64,000 nucleotides of DNA from Phascolarctos cinereus (Eukaryota > Chordata > Mammalia > Diprotodontia > Phascolarctidae): positions 8,162,001-8,226,000 of the forward strand of contig NW_018343964.1 in the NCBI RefSeq assembly GCF_002099425.1, in the 5' to 3' direction. Both the position numbers and the translations under genes were made by a program. Shown here piece by piece: positions 43,201-54,129 of this stretch. The stretch's first letter is position 1. Every line of letters starts with the position of its first letter. The notes beneath the pieces are model-generated. The model had not been told where the DNA came from and ran no database searches. It was given only the letters and a program-made list of their open reading frames with translations.

Positions 43201-43731
43201 CACAGTCAGTTGGGCAGAGTTCCAGCCTACCCCCCAGTGGAAAGCACATGTCTTGGTCCACCCAGTCCCTCAGCCGGAGCCGGGGGTCTGGACTCACTTC
43301 CAAACTTCCCCTACGTGCAGTCAATGGCCGGATCTCCGAACTGCTTCAGGGGAATACAAGCACCCGAGGTTTGCAGCTGCGTGGGAGCTCCGAGGCAGAG
43401 GAGCGGGGTGGCCTTCCTGGAGAGGAGAAACCTGCCGTTCACATGCTGCCCTCCCCGTACAGCAAAATCACCCCTCCACGCAAGCCCCATCGGTGCAGCA
43501 GCGGCCATGGCAGTGACAACAGCAGCGTGCTGAGTGGGGAGCTTCCCCCGGCCATGGGGAAAACGGCCCTGTTCTACCACAGCGGAGGCAGCAGCGGCTA
43601 CGAGAGCATGATGAGAGACAGCGAGGCCACAGGCAGTGCTTCGTCCGCGCAAGACTCCATGAGTGAGAACAGCAGCTCAGTCAGCGGAAGGTGCCGAAGT
43701 CTCAAAACTCCAAAGAAACGCTCCAATTCAG
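40296..43731 (+). CDS. KIF26B: KIF26B giant exon: Ser/Pro-rich tail
   Basis: This 3436-nt exon encodes about 1145 residues of the KIF26B tail, following directly on the motor and neck. It starts [20 protein letters not shown] after an acceptor CTCCCTCCTAG. It ends KTPKKRSNS plus the first base of a Gly codon at CAG|GTAGGC. Landmarks remembered from KIF26B match closely: [87 protein letters not shown] and [20 protein letters not shown]. The product is mostly low-complexity and probably disordered. It has a proline run (APPPPPPPL, 41191-41220) and a six-serine run (42360-42377). It has no membrane segment. In family terms this region carries phosphorylation and degradation control of KIF26B and partner contacts; I cannot place those sites here. 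The frame stays open 28 codons past the donor, which is intron, not exon. The Met at 40344 is internal. Confidence 0.97.
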
Positions 43732-43895
43732 GTAGGCTTAAATCTTTGTGCGTAAAGAGGAGGGATGCAGGTCCGCATCCTGAACCGCGCCTCAGGGCTG
43801 GCAGTGGCAAAGCTTGCTGACCTTTGGGGCTCTGGACATTCTGTGTAGAAATTCTCTGGAGAAAGAGAAGCGTAACTAAAAGAAACACAGGGAAG

Positions 43896-43944
43896 TTTCT
43901 CCTCCTCTTCTCCTCCTTCTCCTCTTCCTCCTCCTCTTTCTTTC
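43896..43944. repeat. Pyrimidine-rich tract
   Basis: CTCCTCTTC and CCTCCTCTT units, about 50 bp, 165 bp inside the intron. Confidence 0.85.
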
Positions 43945-43949
43945 AAGCA

Positions 43950-44240
43950 GGGAAATGATTTTTTTTTTTTTGCAATTGGGGTTAAGTGACTTGCCCAGGG
44001 TCACACAGCTAGTAAGTGTCAAGTGTTTGGTGTGAGGCTGCATTTGAATTCAGGTCCTCTGACTTCAGGGCCGATGCTATATCCACTGTGCCACCTAGCT
44101 GCCCCAAAGAAGAAAATTACCATTTATTTTAGGGGGGGGGGCGGCGCTTAGGCAGTGAGGTTAAGTGACTTGCCAAGGGTCACACAGCTAGTAAGTGTTA
44201 TGTGTCTGAGGCTGGATTTGAACCCAGGAGGGGAAATGAT
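43950..44240 (-). mobile_element. Two nested WSINE1-type SINEs sharing one outer target-site duplication
   Basis: A full-length antisense WSINE1 lies at 43961-44104 (T-run to 'gccacctagctgcccc'). A 5'-truncated one lies at about 44150-44230, containing a G-run 'aggggggggggcggcgctt' near 44133. GGGAAATGAT occurs at 43950-43959 and 44231-44240, which suggests the second SINE came first and the full-length one inserted into its tail. Confidence 0.8.
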
Positions 44241-44585
44241 CCTTATTGACAACTTTTGGTTTTGTGTCATCTTTATTTCTGTTTAAAGAATTTCTAAAAG
44301 GGAAAAGGAAAAAAAAATATATCAGTGAAGCAGAACCAACCAACATATCAGAGTCAACAGTTTATGTGATATCCCATACGCACAGTCCTTTCTTAAGAAG
44401 TGCATTTTCTCCCCTCTTCTCCAGGACCAAGGTTCTTGGTCATTCTAATTACCCAGCATTCAGTTTCATATTTGTTGTAGTCAAAGCATAATTTATTTTC
44501 CAGGTTCTGCCCACTTTGTAGGAGTTCATGCAAGTCTTCCCATGTTCCCTGAATCTATCCCTTTTGTCATTTCTTACAACTTAAT

Positions 44586-44700
44586 TCAATAAACATTTAT
44601 TAAGCACCTATGGTTTGCCAGGCACTGTGCTAAGTGCTAGGGATGCAAATAAGAAAAAGAAAGACAGTTCCTAGCCTCAAGGACAGGAAGACAGTACAAA
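44586..44700 (-). repeat. L2 LINE 3' terminus
   Basis: 'caataaacatttattaagcac', 'gccaggcactgtgctaagtg', 'cctagcctcaaggacagg'. Confidence 0.85.
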
Positions 44701-44735
44701 AACAGAGGCTAGAAAGGGAAACACCAGGAGTCGTC

Positions 44736-45015
44736 TTGTTTCCTGGAGTTGAAACCAGCCAGAGCTTTAGATGCAAAGTAGAGTGAGCTACAAGTCCAAT
44801 TTCTGCTTTCTGCAAAGGAGGGCTTTGGGAGGAGTTTGGTACTTTACCCTCTGACCCTCCAGTCAGAGAGGAGAGGAGGCTAAGGGTGATGGTATCCTAG
44901 CTTGAGTTAGCAGCATGGTGATGAAATTAGAAGTTGTGAGCATATCCTGGGAGGGACATTAACATTTGGTCTGTGGAGTTGAAACCAGGCAGGGATGTAG
45001 TTGCAAAGATTACAT
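44736..45015. repeat. 230-bp-spaced direct repeat
   Basis: TGGAGTTGAAACCAG starts at 44744 and again at 44974. Both are followed by CAG..TT(T)AG.TGCAAAG. The sequence between is unidentified. Confidence 0.75.
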
Positions 45016-45825
45016 TCATATACCTAAATTTCTTCAGCCATTGTCCACTTAATGGATGCTCTTCTACTTTCCAATTCTTCACAACAACCAAGGGTGCTTC
45101 TCTGAATATTTCTGTACGTAAGGCTCCTTTCCATCTGTCTTTGATTATTTTTGGAATATGTGCCCAGTATTCATTATCACTAGGTCAAAGATATACAATG
45201 TATAGTGACTTTTGGGGTTTCGTTCCATATTACTATCCAATGTAGACTACTTCATAGCCCTTCCAACAACTGGAATTTCCCATTCTAGTTATCTTTAACA
45301 TCTGATGGAGGTGAGGGAGAACCTCAGAGTTGTTTTTATTTGCATTTCCTTATCATGTGGAGCATTTTTTTTTCCTGTGGCCACTGATAGCTTGTATGTC
45401 TCTCCTTGAGAACTGCCTGTTCAAATCCTTTACCTTAATGGTTCTTGTTTTTATATATTTGAATTAGTTGGATATCAGATCTTTATCAAAAAATTTTACT
45501 GCAAAAGTTTTTTTTTAAGTTAGCTATTGCCCTCCTAATTCTAACTGCATTGGTCTTGTTTTTGCAAAATCTTTTCAATTTTATGTAATCAGAATTGTTC
45601 ATTTTATCTACTATGATCTTTTCTGCCCCTTGCTCAGTGAAGAACTCTTTCTCTGCCCGTTTTAGTGAAAGGGACCTCCTTCCCTGCTCTTCTGATTTGT
45701 TTATGATGTTTTTACATACAGGTCCTCTATCCATTTAGAGCTTATTTGTAATATGAAAGCTCTTGTTCTAAACTTAGGCTATACTTGGGTTTGTTTTGAG
45801 TACACCATATTCAGAGTTCTTTGTT
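45010..45825 (-). repeat. L1 LINE fragment (3' UTR into ORF2, antisense)
   Basis: On the + strand: 'cagccattgtccacttaatgg', 'gagaacctcagagttgttttt', 'ctgcctgttcaaatccttta' and 'gttagctattgccctcctaat'. This is the antisense order of marsupial L1 3' sequence. It is diverged, with many disruptions. Confidence 0.8.
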
Positions 45826-46070
45826 GTTCTTTCCATTTACATTGTGATAGAGATCATCTGTATTGTTTTCCTGGTTCTGTTTATTTCACTTCATTGTGTC
45901 CTAATCATGCTTCTGTATTCTTCATGTTCAGTGTTTTCTGGCACATTCCATTCCTATGTCATAATTTATTTAGCCATTACTCAGTTCATTGGGCATCTTC
46001 TTTGTTTCCATTTCTGTGCCACAAAAAAGGCCTACTGTAAATATTTTGGTGTTAGAGAAGCATAAATTAG
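45826..46070 (-). repeat. L1 LINE 3' UTR fragment, separate copy
   Basis: 'tattgttttcctggttctgtt' then 'ttatttagccattactcagtt' and 'ctgtaaatattttggtgtta'. The order restarts relative to the preceding fragment, so this is a second insertion. Confidence 0.75.
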
Positions 46071-46074
46071 GTTG

Positions 46075-46675
46075 TGCATGTATGTGAGTGTGTGTAAAGA
46101 TATGCACACATTTATGTGGATAATTTAAAGAAGAAGCCAGAGTCAGTGCTAGAGGTAGGATGTTGTTTTCCTATACAGTGTCAGAAGCATTAGACCTTTC
46201 CTGATCATCTGCCATAGATCCAGCCCACTATATAATGGATATGGCAGTGGAGATGTGCTCATTTCAGGTTAGGTGACCTTGTCCGGCTTATTTATGATTA
46301 TTATTAACAGAAATGTTAGCTGTCGTGTGTGATCAGCATAAATCAGCAATGGTTTCTTTAAGAGATGCCATAAAACTCTTGAAAGGGAATTCCTAGCTTC
46401 GTGGTTAGATTTCACATTTACTTGTTGAGGGAGTAGGGAACAGAAACAACAAAGAAACACATCGGCACTGCACTTATTTGAGGTTATTTTTCTTAAGAAT
46501 TTGGTATGATCTTATCATTTTTGGTTATTGCTTCAAGAGGATTTGTATAGAGCAGGGATTGAATGGCACCAGTGGAAAGAGAATGAAATCTTTGGTTACG
46601 GGTGAATTTTTATCATTCAGATAAAAGTAACAAAATAATTATAAAACCAATCATAGCAAGTTATCCTCCTCAAAA
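46075..46675. other. Intron sequence, nothing recognised
   Basis: No identifiable repeat, except possible L1 edges. Confidence 0.4.
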
Positions 46676-46679
46676 TCCC

Positions 46680-46790
46680 AGATTTGTAGGACTTAGAGTT
46701 GGAAGGGACCTCTGTGGCCAGATTATTGAAATTCTGCAGATTATCTGGACAGAGACAGCGAGCCAGGTAGGTGAGAAGTCACCCAAAGTA
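46680..46790 (-). repeat. MIR fragment
   Basis: 'gtaggacttagagttggaagg' then 'gagaagtcacccaaagtacac'. Confidence 0.6.
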
Positions 46791-46969
46791 CACCCAAGTC
46801 CTTGGTGTCATGACATGAGTTATAGGTACAATGCATTTATTACAATGCAACAAAAATGGCAGTATCAACCTAATTAAATGTTATATTGCTCTTTCTGGCA
46901 TTGAAATATATGTGCTTGTTTCCATTGTCAGAATCCTATTTTTGAACTGAGTATATTAATTAAGCATCA

Positions 46970-47510
46970 CAGAATCTTGGAGTGGAAAGGACCGCAGAGA
47001 CCACCTAGTTCAACTCAAACTTGCATAAAATGATCTCTACAATATACTTCATTATTGAGCCTTTGTTATGGGCCTTAACATAGACCAGATGTTCTGGTTT
47101 ATAACATACTCTCTACCAGCTAACGTAATCATCTAGCCTTTGCTTGAGGGGGAATGCGGTGTTTCCCAAGGCAGCCCATTCCTTCTTTGGATAGTTCTAA
47201 TTATTAGTTAGAATTTTTTCCCTCTTATATCAAGTTAAAATCTATCTCTTTACACTCTCTACCCACTGTTTCTAATTCTACCCTCTGGGTCCAAGCAGAG
47301 TGAGTCCAATAATTCCTCAACGTGTTTTACCCTTCCAATACTTGAAAACAGCTATCATGTTTCCCTCCTCCCTATAAATGTTCTCTTCTTTGGGTGGAAC
47401 ATTCTGGAGTACTTCAGCCAGTCCTCATATGGCATGATCTTAAGATCCTTTCCCATCCTGCCACTCTCCAGCTTATTGTGTGTGGCATACAAAATTGAGT
47501 GGAATACTCC
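46970..47510 (-). repeat. L3/CR1 LINE 3' portion
   Basis: 'cagaatcttggagtggaaagg', 'cccaaggcagcccattccttc', 'gaaaacagctatcatgtttcc', 'cagccagtcctcatatggca' follow antisense L3 order. Confidence 0.8.
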
Positions 47511-47524
47511 AGTTTAGGTCAGCA

Positions 47525-47770
47525 TTTTCTTTGCAACTTAGTCTTAGAAAGTTGGCCAGAGCACTGAAAAGTTGAGTAATTTGCCCAGGATCACACAACC
47601 AGGATGTGTCAGTCAGTCAATAAGCATTTATTAAGCACTTACATTTATTAAGCACTTACTATGTGCTAGGCATTGGGCTAAATATTGGAGATATGGAGAA
47701 AAGCAAAGGATTTGAAACTAGGTTTCAAGGGCAAATCTCTATCCACTACTATGCCATATTGCCTCATGTT
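47525..47770 (-). repeat. MIR-type SINE split by an L2 terminus
   Basis: 'aatttgcccaggatcacacaa' (to about 47608) and 'atctctatccactactatgcc' (47735 on) enclose an antisense L2 end at 47612-47705. Within that end, ACATTTATTAAGCACTTAC-like sequence is locally repeated. Confidence 0.7.
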
Positions 47771-47774
47771 AATA

Positions 47775-48465
47775 GAATTAGAGCTAGAACAACTGAATCC
47801 TTTCACCATCCTCTGACAATTCAGCTTTCTTTAGAGATACCCAAAGGGTCCTTTTACCTTGGAAATATCAGGAAAGCCAAATCCAGAACTGCTCTATGGG
47901 CTGCCAGAAAATTCCTTAAATGGAGATACAGAAAATATATACTAGATGACCATCATGAGCAGTAATAGGACAGAGGAACTTAACCTTCTCAATTATCATT
48001 TTGTTGAGTTTGTAAATATACATACTGCAGGCATGTTGGCAGTTTTCACACATCACACAAAGTAATTTTCTGTTTGATGGTTAATTGTATGATTGCCAAA
48101 GATGTCATTCCCAGCACATGACCCTCACAGGCAGTTGGGTGCTTCCTGTTCCTTCTGGTCTGACTAGGAAAATACTCCATTTCTGGCCAGCATAGGCTAA
48201 GCGCTAAAGTCTTCTGGAGAGGCATCTCAGCCTAGCGTGGTGAACCATACAAGGAATATATTGTCTGGCCACACACAAAGAACAAACAGCAATAAAAGTT
48301 AGCTACTAAGTTTCCTTGCCTTTGTTTCCCTGGGATGCAGAGTCTGTTAACAAATCATTGGATTGTTGCAAACAATCTGTTACCTTGAAACCATCTACTG
48401 AGAAGCATAGGGAAAAGCCTAGTTCAGGGACAGGATTCCTGGCTACTGTGTAATGCAGGAGTGGA
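47775..48465. other. Intron sequence, nothing recognised
   Basis: No identifiable repeat. Confidence 0.4.
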
Positions 48466-48469
48466 CTCT

Positions 48470-48815
48470 CACACCTAGACTGTTTCCAAAACCCTCCTTC
48501 TCTTTGCCTACCATGTTATCCTCAGAAACCTCTGCCTTGGGGCTTTCCTCTCCTCATTGAAGATACCCTGAGACCATCATTTTGGGAAAGAACACCAGCC
48601 ATGCTCTGCCTCCCTCACACCTGGACACTCTGGACAAGGGAATCCTATTCTGTCTCCTTAGCAATCTGCCTGTCCTCTCTCCCTCCATCCGTTCTTCCCA
48701 GTTTTTTATATATGGTCTTACCCCTTTAGAATGTAAGTGCCTTGATGGCAAAAATTGTATTACTTGTTTGTATTTGTATTCCCAGGGTTTTGCACCTAGT
48801 AAGTTCTTAGTATTC
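48470..48815 (+). repeat. L2 LINE 3' end
   Basis: 'tttagaatgtaagtgccttga' then 'tattcccagggttttgcacc' and 'agtaagttcttagtattcag'. Confidence 0.8.
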
Positions 48816-49102
48816 AGGCAGCTAAGTTAAGCAGAGGGCAGCTAGGTGGCGTGGTGGATGGAGTGCTGGGCTTAGAATCAGAAAGACTCACATTTATGAC
48901 TTCAGATCCTGCTTTGGACAGTTACCAACTGTGTTGAGCCTGGGCACATCATAAGTTCTTAATATTCAGCCAGCTAAATTAAAGCAGAGGGCAGCTAGGT
49001 GGCATGGTAGATAGAGTACTGGGCTTGGAGTCAGAAAGACTCATCTTCCTGAGCTCAAATCTGTGTGACCCTGGGCAAGTAACTTCATCCTGTTTGCCTC
49101 AG
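48799..49102 (+). repeat. 152-bp tandem duplication across an L2-SINE junction
   Basis: AAGTTCTTAGTATTCAGGCA (48801) recurs as AAGTTCTTAATATTCAGCCA (48953). In both places it is followed by GCAGAGGGCAGCTAGGTGGC (48831 and 48984). The first unit stops inside the SINE at 'gcctgggca'. The second continues into a complete SINE. Confidence 0.9.
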
Positions 49103-49225
49103 TTTCCTCATCTGTAAAATGAGCTGGAGAAGGAAATGGCAAACCACTCCAGTATCTCTGCCAAGGAAACCCCAAATGGGGTCATGAAGAATCAGACACA
49201 ACTGAAATGACTAAAAACCAAAAAG
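48984..49225 (+). mobile_element. WALLSI-type SINE, complete copy of the duplicated pair
   Basis: 'gggcagctaggtggcatggt' to 'gtcatgaagaatcagacaca' and 'ctgaaatgactaaaaacc'. Confidence 0.9.
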
Positions 49226-49475
49226 TTACACCTTAGAATGCTCCTACAGGATGTTTTTGGAAGAACAGGTAGTCACCAGCTTATGAACAGGTGGTGGTTC
49301 AAAATTTTGTGGATAGGCTATTTGCAACCTGGAGCACATTTTCCCATTGAGGCAATGCCATTAGGGGTTGTGAGCTTCTCAAGCCAACCCACAAAAACAC
49401 ATAATGAAATAGAACCAGAGTCCCAGTGGTACTAGAGAACACAGCTCCAGCCTGTGCTCACTCTCCTCATGGGTG
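49226..49475. other. Intron sequence, nothing recognised
   Basis: No identifiable repeat. Confidence 0.4.
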
Positions 49476-49479
49476 AAGA

Positions 49480-49680
49480 AGCTGGCTGTAGTGGAAAGGT
49501 GCTGGATTTGAAGTAAGAAGACCTGAGTTCAAATCCTGTCTCTGACACCTGGGCAATGACATGACAAACAATTCACTTTTTCTCACTGGGATTCAGTTTC
49601 CGCATCTGAAAAATGAGGGAATTGGATTAGCTGACTTCTGAGGACCCTTTCCAGCTCTAGAGCTTTGATCCTTAGAGTTG
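49480..49680 (+). repeat. MIR-type SINE
   Basis: 'ctgtagtggaaaggtgctgg', 'gaagacctgagttcaaatcc', 'gaattggattagctgacttc'. Confidence 0.85.
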
Positions 49681-49769
49681 CTTTGATCCCTTGGGTATCG
49701 ATGCCAGGACTCGGGCCTCAGTCTTTAATTTCAAATTCTGTACTACAACCTCTGGGAAATCTTTAGAGA

Positions 49770-50030
49770 ATTCTTAGCATAATATAGTGGATGAGGCATT
49801 GGACTTGGAATCGGAAAGAACTAGTTTCAAATCCTACCTCAGACACTTACTACATGGGCAAGTCCCTTAAAGCAATAAGCATTTATATAGCACCTACCAT
49901 GGGCCTAAGGAAAGCAGCATTTAAGTAGCCTCTACTTAATCTTTCTGTGCCTCAGTTTCCTCACCTGTAAAATTAGAAGCTTGGATTTAATGGCTTTTTA
50001 AGGTCCTTTTCAGCTCTAAATCTTTTTTAA
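49770..50030 (+). repeat. MIR-type SINE with a small L2-like insert
   Basis: The MIR head and middle (49775-49870) and 3' part (49935-50030, 'gtgcctcagtttcctcacct') are separated by 'gcaataagcatttatatagc'. Confidence 0.7.
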
Positions 50031-50104
50031 CACATTCCTTACATCTACCATATATTACAGATCTACCACTTCAGCCTGTTCCTAGCTGTCAGCTAAACCT
50101 TGGC

Positions 50105-50900
50105 TTAAGGAAGGAAGGAAACAGGCATTGATTAAGCATCTATTATGTCCCAGGCACTTAGCTATGCATTTAATGAATATTACCTCATTTGATCCTTAAA
50201 ACAGCCCTGGGAGGTTTTATAATTGATGAACCAAGTCATATAGAAGTTAAGTAACTTGCCCAAGGTCACATAACTAGTGTCTAAGGTATGATTTTAAAAA
50301 ATTATTTGTTTTTATTTATTTTTAACATTCATTTAAAATTTTTTTGAGGTCCAAATTCTCTGCCTTCCTCCAGCCTCTCTCCTACCTGTTGAGAATTCAA
50401 GTAATATGGTATCCATTAAACATGTGAAGTCATGCAAAATATATTTATGTTAGCCATGTTGTAGAAAACAAAAACAATAAAATAAAGTAAATGAAAAAAG
50501 TATGCTTCAGTTGGCCCTCAGAGTTCATCATTTCTCTCTCCAGAGAGCATTTTTCATGTAGCATTCTTCATAGAGGTTTTCCTCATGAGACCTCTGAAAT
50601 AGTCTTAGATCATTGTATTGATTAGAATAGCTATGTCATTCACGGTCGATCATTGTGCAATGTTGCTGTTACTGTGTACAATGTTCTCCTTGTTCTGCTT
50701 ACTTCACTTTGCATCAGTTCATATATGTGTTTCCAGGTTTTAATGAAACCATCCTGCTCGTCATTTCTTATAGCACAGTAGTATCCCATCACAATCATAT
50801 ACCACAGCTTGTTCAGCCATTCCCCAACTGATGGGAATCCCCTAGAGTCTTCCTGACTAGGCCCAGAGCTTTGTGCACTATGCTGCCACCTAGCTGCCAA
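50105..50900 (-). repeat. MIR/MAR1-type SINE split by an L1 insertion
   Basis: The antisense SINE from about 50115 ends at 'gtctaaggtatgattt' (50295). It resumes 'gtcttcctgactaggccca' (50848) and ends at the head 'ctgccacctagctgcc'. Confidence 0.8.
50297..50846 (-). repeat. L1 LINE 3' end nested in a SINE
   Basis: 'tatttttaacattcatttaaa', 'tgttctgcttacttcactttg', 'gcatcagttcatatatgtgtt' and 'gttcagccattccccaactga' follow the antisense marsupial L1 3' end. About 550 bp, 5'-truncated. Confidence 0.88.
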
Positions 50901-50904
50901 CATA

Positions 50905-51560
50905 AGATGTGATACCCTTCCAGGGGTGTTTACATTTAAATAGAGAATTCTTGAAGACCAGAGTCTCTAAGAGCCAAAGGAATTGTCTCTAGTAATAGAA
51001 TTTTGAACACCCTAACAAAAATGTTGGAGAATTATTTTGGAAGGAAAGAAGGGATTTACAAGTGTTCCTCCAAAACAGTCTTTCCAATGTTCCTTCTTGT
51101 CTTCTTTACTTCTTATTCAAAAGGCTAACCCTATTTGTAAGAAATGGGTAAAAAAAAAAAAAGAAAGTAAAATAGAGGGTTGGAAGGCAAAGGGTTCTCA
51201 GTAAAATAGAAAATATAATAAAGACCAGTTTCATCAAGAATATAGAGATCCTAGTTTAGCAGGTCTAGCTATTACTTAGTAATGACCAAACTCTAAATCC
51301 TGTGTAAAGAAATCTGAATACATTGGTTAGCTCATAGGTCTTACAGTCAATATTGGTAGCCATTTTCCACCAGTAGTGGCTCGGAACCATCTTGTTTGCC
51401 AACATAGTAGTATTGATTTCATCTTTTCAGGCTTCTGCCATCTTAGTGAAAGAGGAGAACCTGGAAGTCATTGTCACAGCTGCATGAGGAGGGAAGAAAG
51501 CCACATGCTGCCATGTATTTTCAGGGAATATCATCCCAGAAGCAAGACGGATAAGGAGCT
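50905..51560. other. Intron sequence, nothing recognised
   Basis: A short A-run near 51150; otherwise no identifiable repeat. Confidence 0.4.
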
Positions 51561-51569
51561 AGTGAAAGT

Positions 51570-51760
51570 ACAGAGGGCAGCCTGGGGTCATAGAAAGAAA
51601 CTGGGTGTACACTTAGAGGAGCTGGATCTAAATCCTCACTGTCAGCTGTGTGACCATAGACAAGTAATTTGACCTTTCTACTGAGTTTTCTTATTTATAA
51701 AATGACTGGATTGGACAAGAAGGTCCATTAAGCCTCTCCCAAGTCCAAGTCTGTCTTGTT
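51570..51760 (+). repeat. MIR-type SINE
   Basis: 'gggcagcctggggtcataga' then 'gtcagctgtgtgaccataga' and 'gactggattggacaagaagg'. Confidence 0.75.
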
Positions 51761-51944
51761 ACAAAATGCAGTGGAAGAGGAAGAAGGAGATCACAGGAGT
51801 GAGCTTATACTGGGGTAGTTAGAAAGAGAAAAAATCAAGATATTGCCAGGGAAGAGGAGCATGTGGGACTGAAGGATCATTTCCATGGCTCAGTTCCTTT
51901 CCTCTTCCCATTCAGGAGGGTTTTTTAAAATTCCATTCAGAACC

Positions 51945-52150
51945 TAAATACATACACACACATGCAAATATACACGTGTGTATATAAATATGATATACAT
52001 CTTACACACACATATATATGGGTATGCACATACATGTTACATATATTGTATGTATATTTGTGTATGCACATATATGTGTGTGTGTATATATATATACATA
52101 TTTATATATGTGTGTGTGTGTGTGTGTGTATGTGTGTGTGTGTGTGTATA
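51945..52150. repeat. (CA/TA/TG) low-complexity tract
   Basis: Mixed ACAC and TATA units ending in (TG)n at 52109-52147, directly upstream of a SINE head. Confidence 0.93.
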
Positions 52151-52385
52151 GGCAACTAGAAGGTGCTGTGGATAGAACTCTAGTCCTGGAGTTAGGAAGA
52201 CCTGAGTTAAAATCCAGCCTCAGACATTTAATAGTTGTATGACTCTGGGCAAGTTACTTAACTCTGTTTGCCTCAGTTTCCTCATCTTTAAAGTGAGCTG
52301 GAGAAGGAAATGGCAAACCACTCCATATCTTTGACAAGGAAACCCCAAATGGAGTCACAAAGGGTGAATAACAGCAAAATATGCA
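52151..52385 (+). mobile_element. WALLSI-type SINE
   Basis: 'ggcaactagaaggtgctgtg' to 'gagaaggaaatggcaaacca' and 'ggagtcacaaagggtgaata'. Confidence 0.85.
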
Positions 52386-52404
52386 TGTACAAAAATACAT
52401 ATAC

Positions 52405-52465
52405 ATACATGGTTACATGGCTCAATGGATAGAGTGCTGGACCTGGAGTCAGATCCTAGAAGCCC
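52405..52465 (+). repeat. SINE head fragment
   Basis: 'tggttacatggctcaatgga' then 'gctggacctggagtcagat'. Confidence 0.7.
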
Positions 52466-52569
52466 AGGAGTTCCCTCTGCCAATGAAATCAGTCAGTCCA
52501 CTATTTTAACCGAGGTGTTCCATCTCCACATCCAATACACCAGGCCTCTGTCAGCTTGTTCTGTACATT

Positions 52570-52760
52570 AGGATTTTAACAACCATTTATTAAGCTCCTA
52601 CCATTTGCCAGGTATTGTGCTAAGTGTTGGGGATGTAGACAAAAATTAAGTTGTCCCTGCCTTCTGGGAGCTTACAATCTATGGGGGGAGGCAACATGTT
52701 CATATGCCTGGGTCTAACAAGAAGGATAATTTGTTGTCAGTAGAAGAGAGACACCAGAGG
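52570..52760 (-). repeat. L2 LINE 3' terminus
   Basis: 'caaccatttattaagctccta', 'gccaggtattgtgctaagtg', 'gggagcttacaatctatggg'. Confidence 0.88.
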
Positions 52761-52799
52761 GCACAGTGAAAGGAAAGAGAAGAATGGGAAGATCCTGCA

Positions 52800-53280
52800 G
52801 GGAAAGAGCTCTTGATCAGGGGTCAGAAGCCCTGGGTTCTAGTCTGAGCCCAGCCACTAACTAGCTTTGTCATTTTGGTCAAATCACTTCATCTTTCTCA
52901 TTTCATCTGTAAAATGAAGAGCTTGGCTTAGATGAATTCTTATGTTCCCTCACAGCCCTCACATTATAAGATTCTATGATTCTGTGACCTTGGGCAAGTC
53001 ATAGTCTTTCTAAGACTAAATGGTTTCTAAGATCTTCTGCATAGGATTATAGATTTAGAGCTGGAAAAGGCCTCAGAAGTCATCAAGTCCACCTGCCCCT
53101 CCTCTCCCTCATTTTACAGATGAGGAAACTGAGGCTTGAAAAAGTGAAATGACTTGCCCATGGACATACCAAGAGCAAATGGCAGAACCGTGATTCCATG
53201 TCAAGTCCCCAGACTCCAGACCCTCTGCTGTGTATCTCAGACATTCTATAAGCCTGTGACTTTTTAGTTTTTCTGTTTGG
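52800..53280. repeat. MIR pair in opposite orientations
   Basis: A + MIR at 52800-52990 ('agccactaactagctttgtc', 'catttcatctgtaaaatgaa') is followed by an antisense MIR at 53043-53275 ('ttacagatgaggaaactgag'). Confidence 0.8.
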
Positions 53281-53985
53281 TGTTTGGAATCAGGATTGAA
53301 ATCAGGAGAGGAGGCACTGATACCAAGGATTTTGGGGACGCAAAACATGAGACTGCATGAGAATTCATTTTTCACTGAACTTTCTGAAGGTTCTGGAATG
53401 TGTCTTGGGCATATGAATGGAAGGGTATCTAAAAAACTGGCACCTGGGTTTCCACTTGGGAACAACCCTGCTAAGAGTGACCCTCCATAGACCAGAGCTG
53501 ATCTCAGCTGGAGCCATTGATGCTTCAGCTAAAAATGTAAGATGCATTATGGTGTGTCAGTGACCCCTTTTAATATATGACAGGGAGAGAGAAAATAGCT
53601 CAGACACCGAGTGTGTGGGTGTGGGTGTATATGTGTGTATGGTGGGGGGATGGGGACTTTGTGAAGAGGTTCATTGAAATAACAGCATTGATTTTCCCAG
53701 GCCAAGGTGAGGTCATTTCATGTAGCATGTCTTGTGTTGAAAGGTGCCCGAGTAAGCATTTTTTAAAAAAAACGCATTTGACTTCCTCAGGGTCAGACTG
53801 AGCCCGGGGTTCACACTGTGGGAAGAGAACTGGTAGCTGACAGTTATGTAGAGGGCACTATATTCAATATGCATGATTTAGTCAGATACCAGTAGACCAA
53901 ATATTAATTTAATCCAATGCATATTTTCAAAATACTGTGCCCTCATATGAGTACCTTAACCTCTCCTCCCTTTCCTCTATTTTTT
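53281..53985. other. Repeat-poor intron block
   Basis: Only a short GTGTGGGTGTG patch near 53610 is notable. The 118-residue minus frame at 53109-53465 partly covers the MIR and shows no domain. Confidence 0.4.
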
Positions 53986-53994
53986 AGCTTTCTT

Positions 53995-54120
53995 TACAGT
54001 GTTATCTTTACCTATTAAAATGTAAGCTCTGGGAAGGTGGAGATTGTCTTTCTTTTTTGTGTACTTCTATTCCCAGCACTTAGCACCATGCCTGGCATGC
54101 TGCAGGCACTTAATAAATGC
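53995..54120 (+). repeat. L2 LINE 3' terminus
   Basis: 'aaatgtaagctctgggaagg', 'cagcacttagcaccatgcct', 'gcacttaataaatgcag'. Confidence 0.88.
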
Positions 54121-54129
54121 AGATGACTT

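Noticed and set aside
42624-43652. Long antisense and shifted frames (107-134 residues) over the KIF26B exon
   Set aside because: They follow from the GC- and Ser/Pro-rich codon pattern of the true frame and lack any family resemblance.
40344-43820. Taking the 1158-residue frame as a complete single-exon gene starting at the Met
   Set aside because: KIF26B homology runs through the acceptor at 40296, and the last 28 codons are past a consensus donor. The Met is internal.
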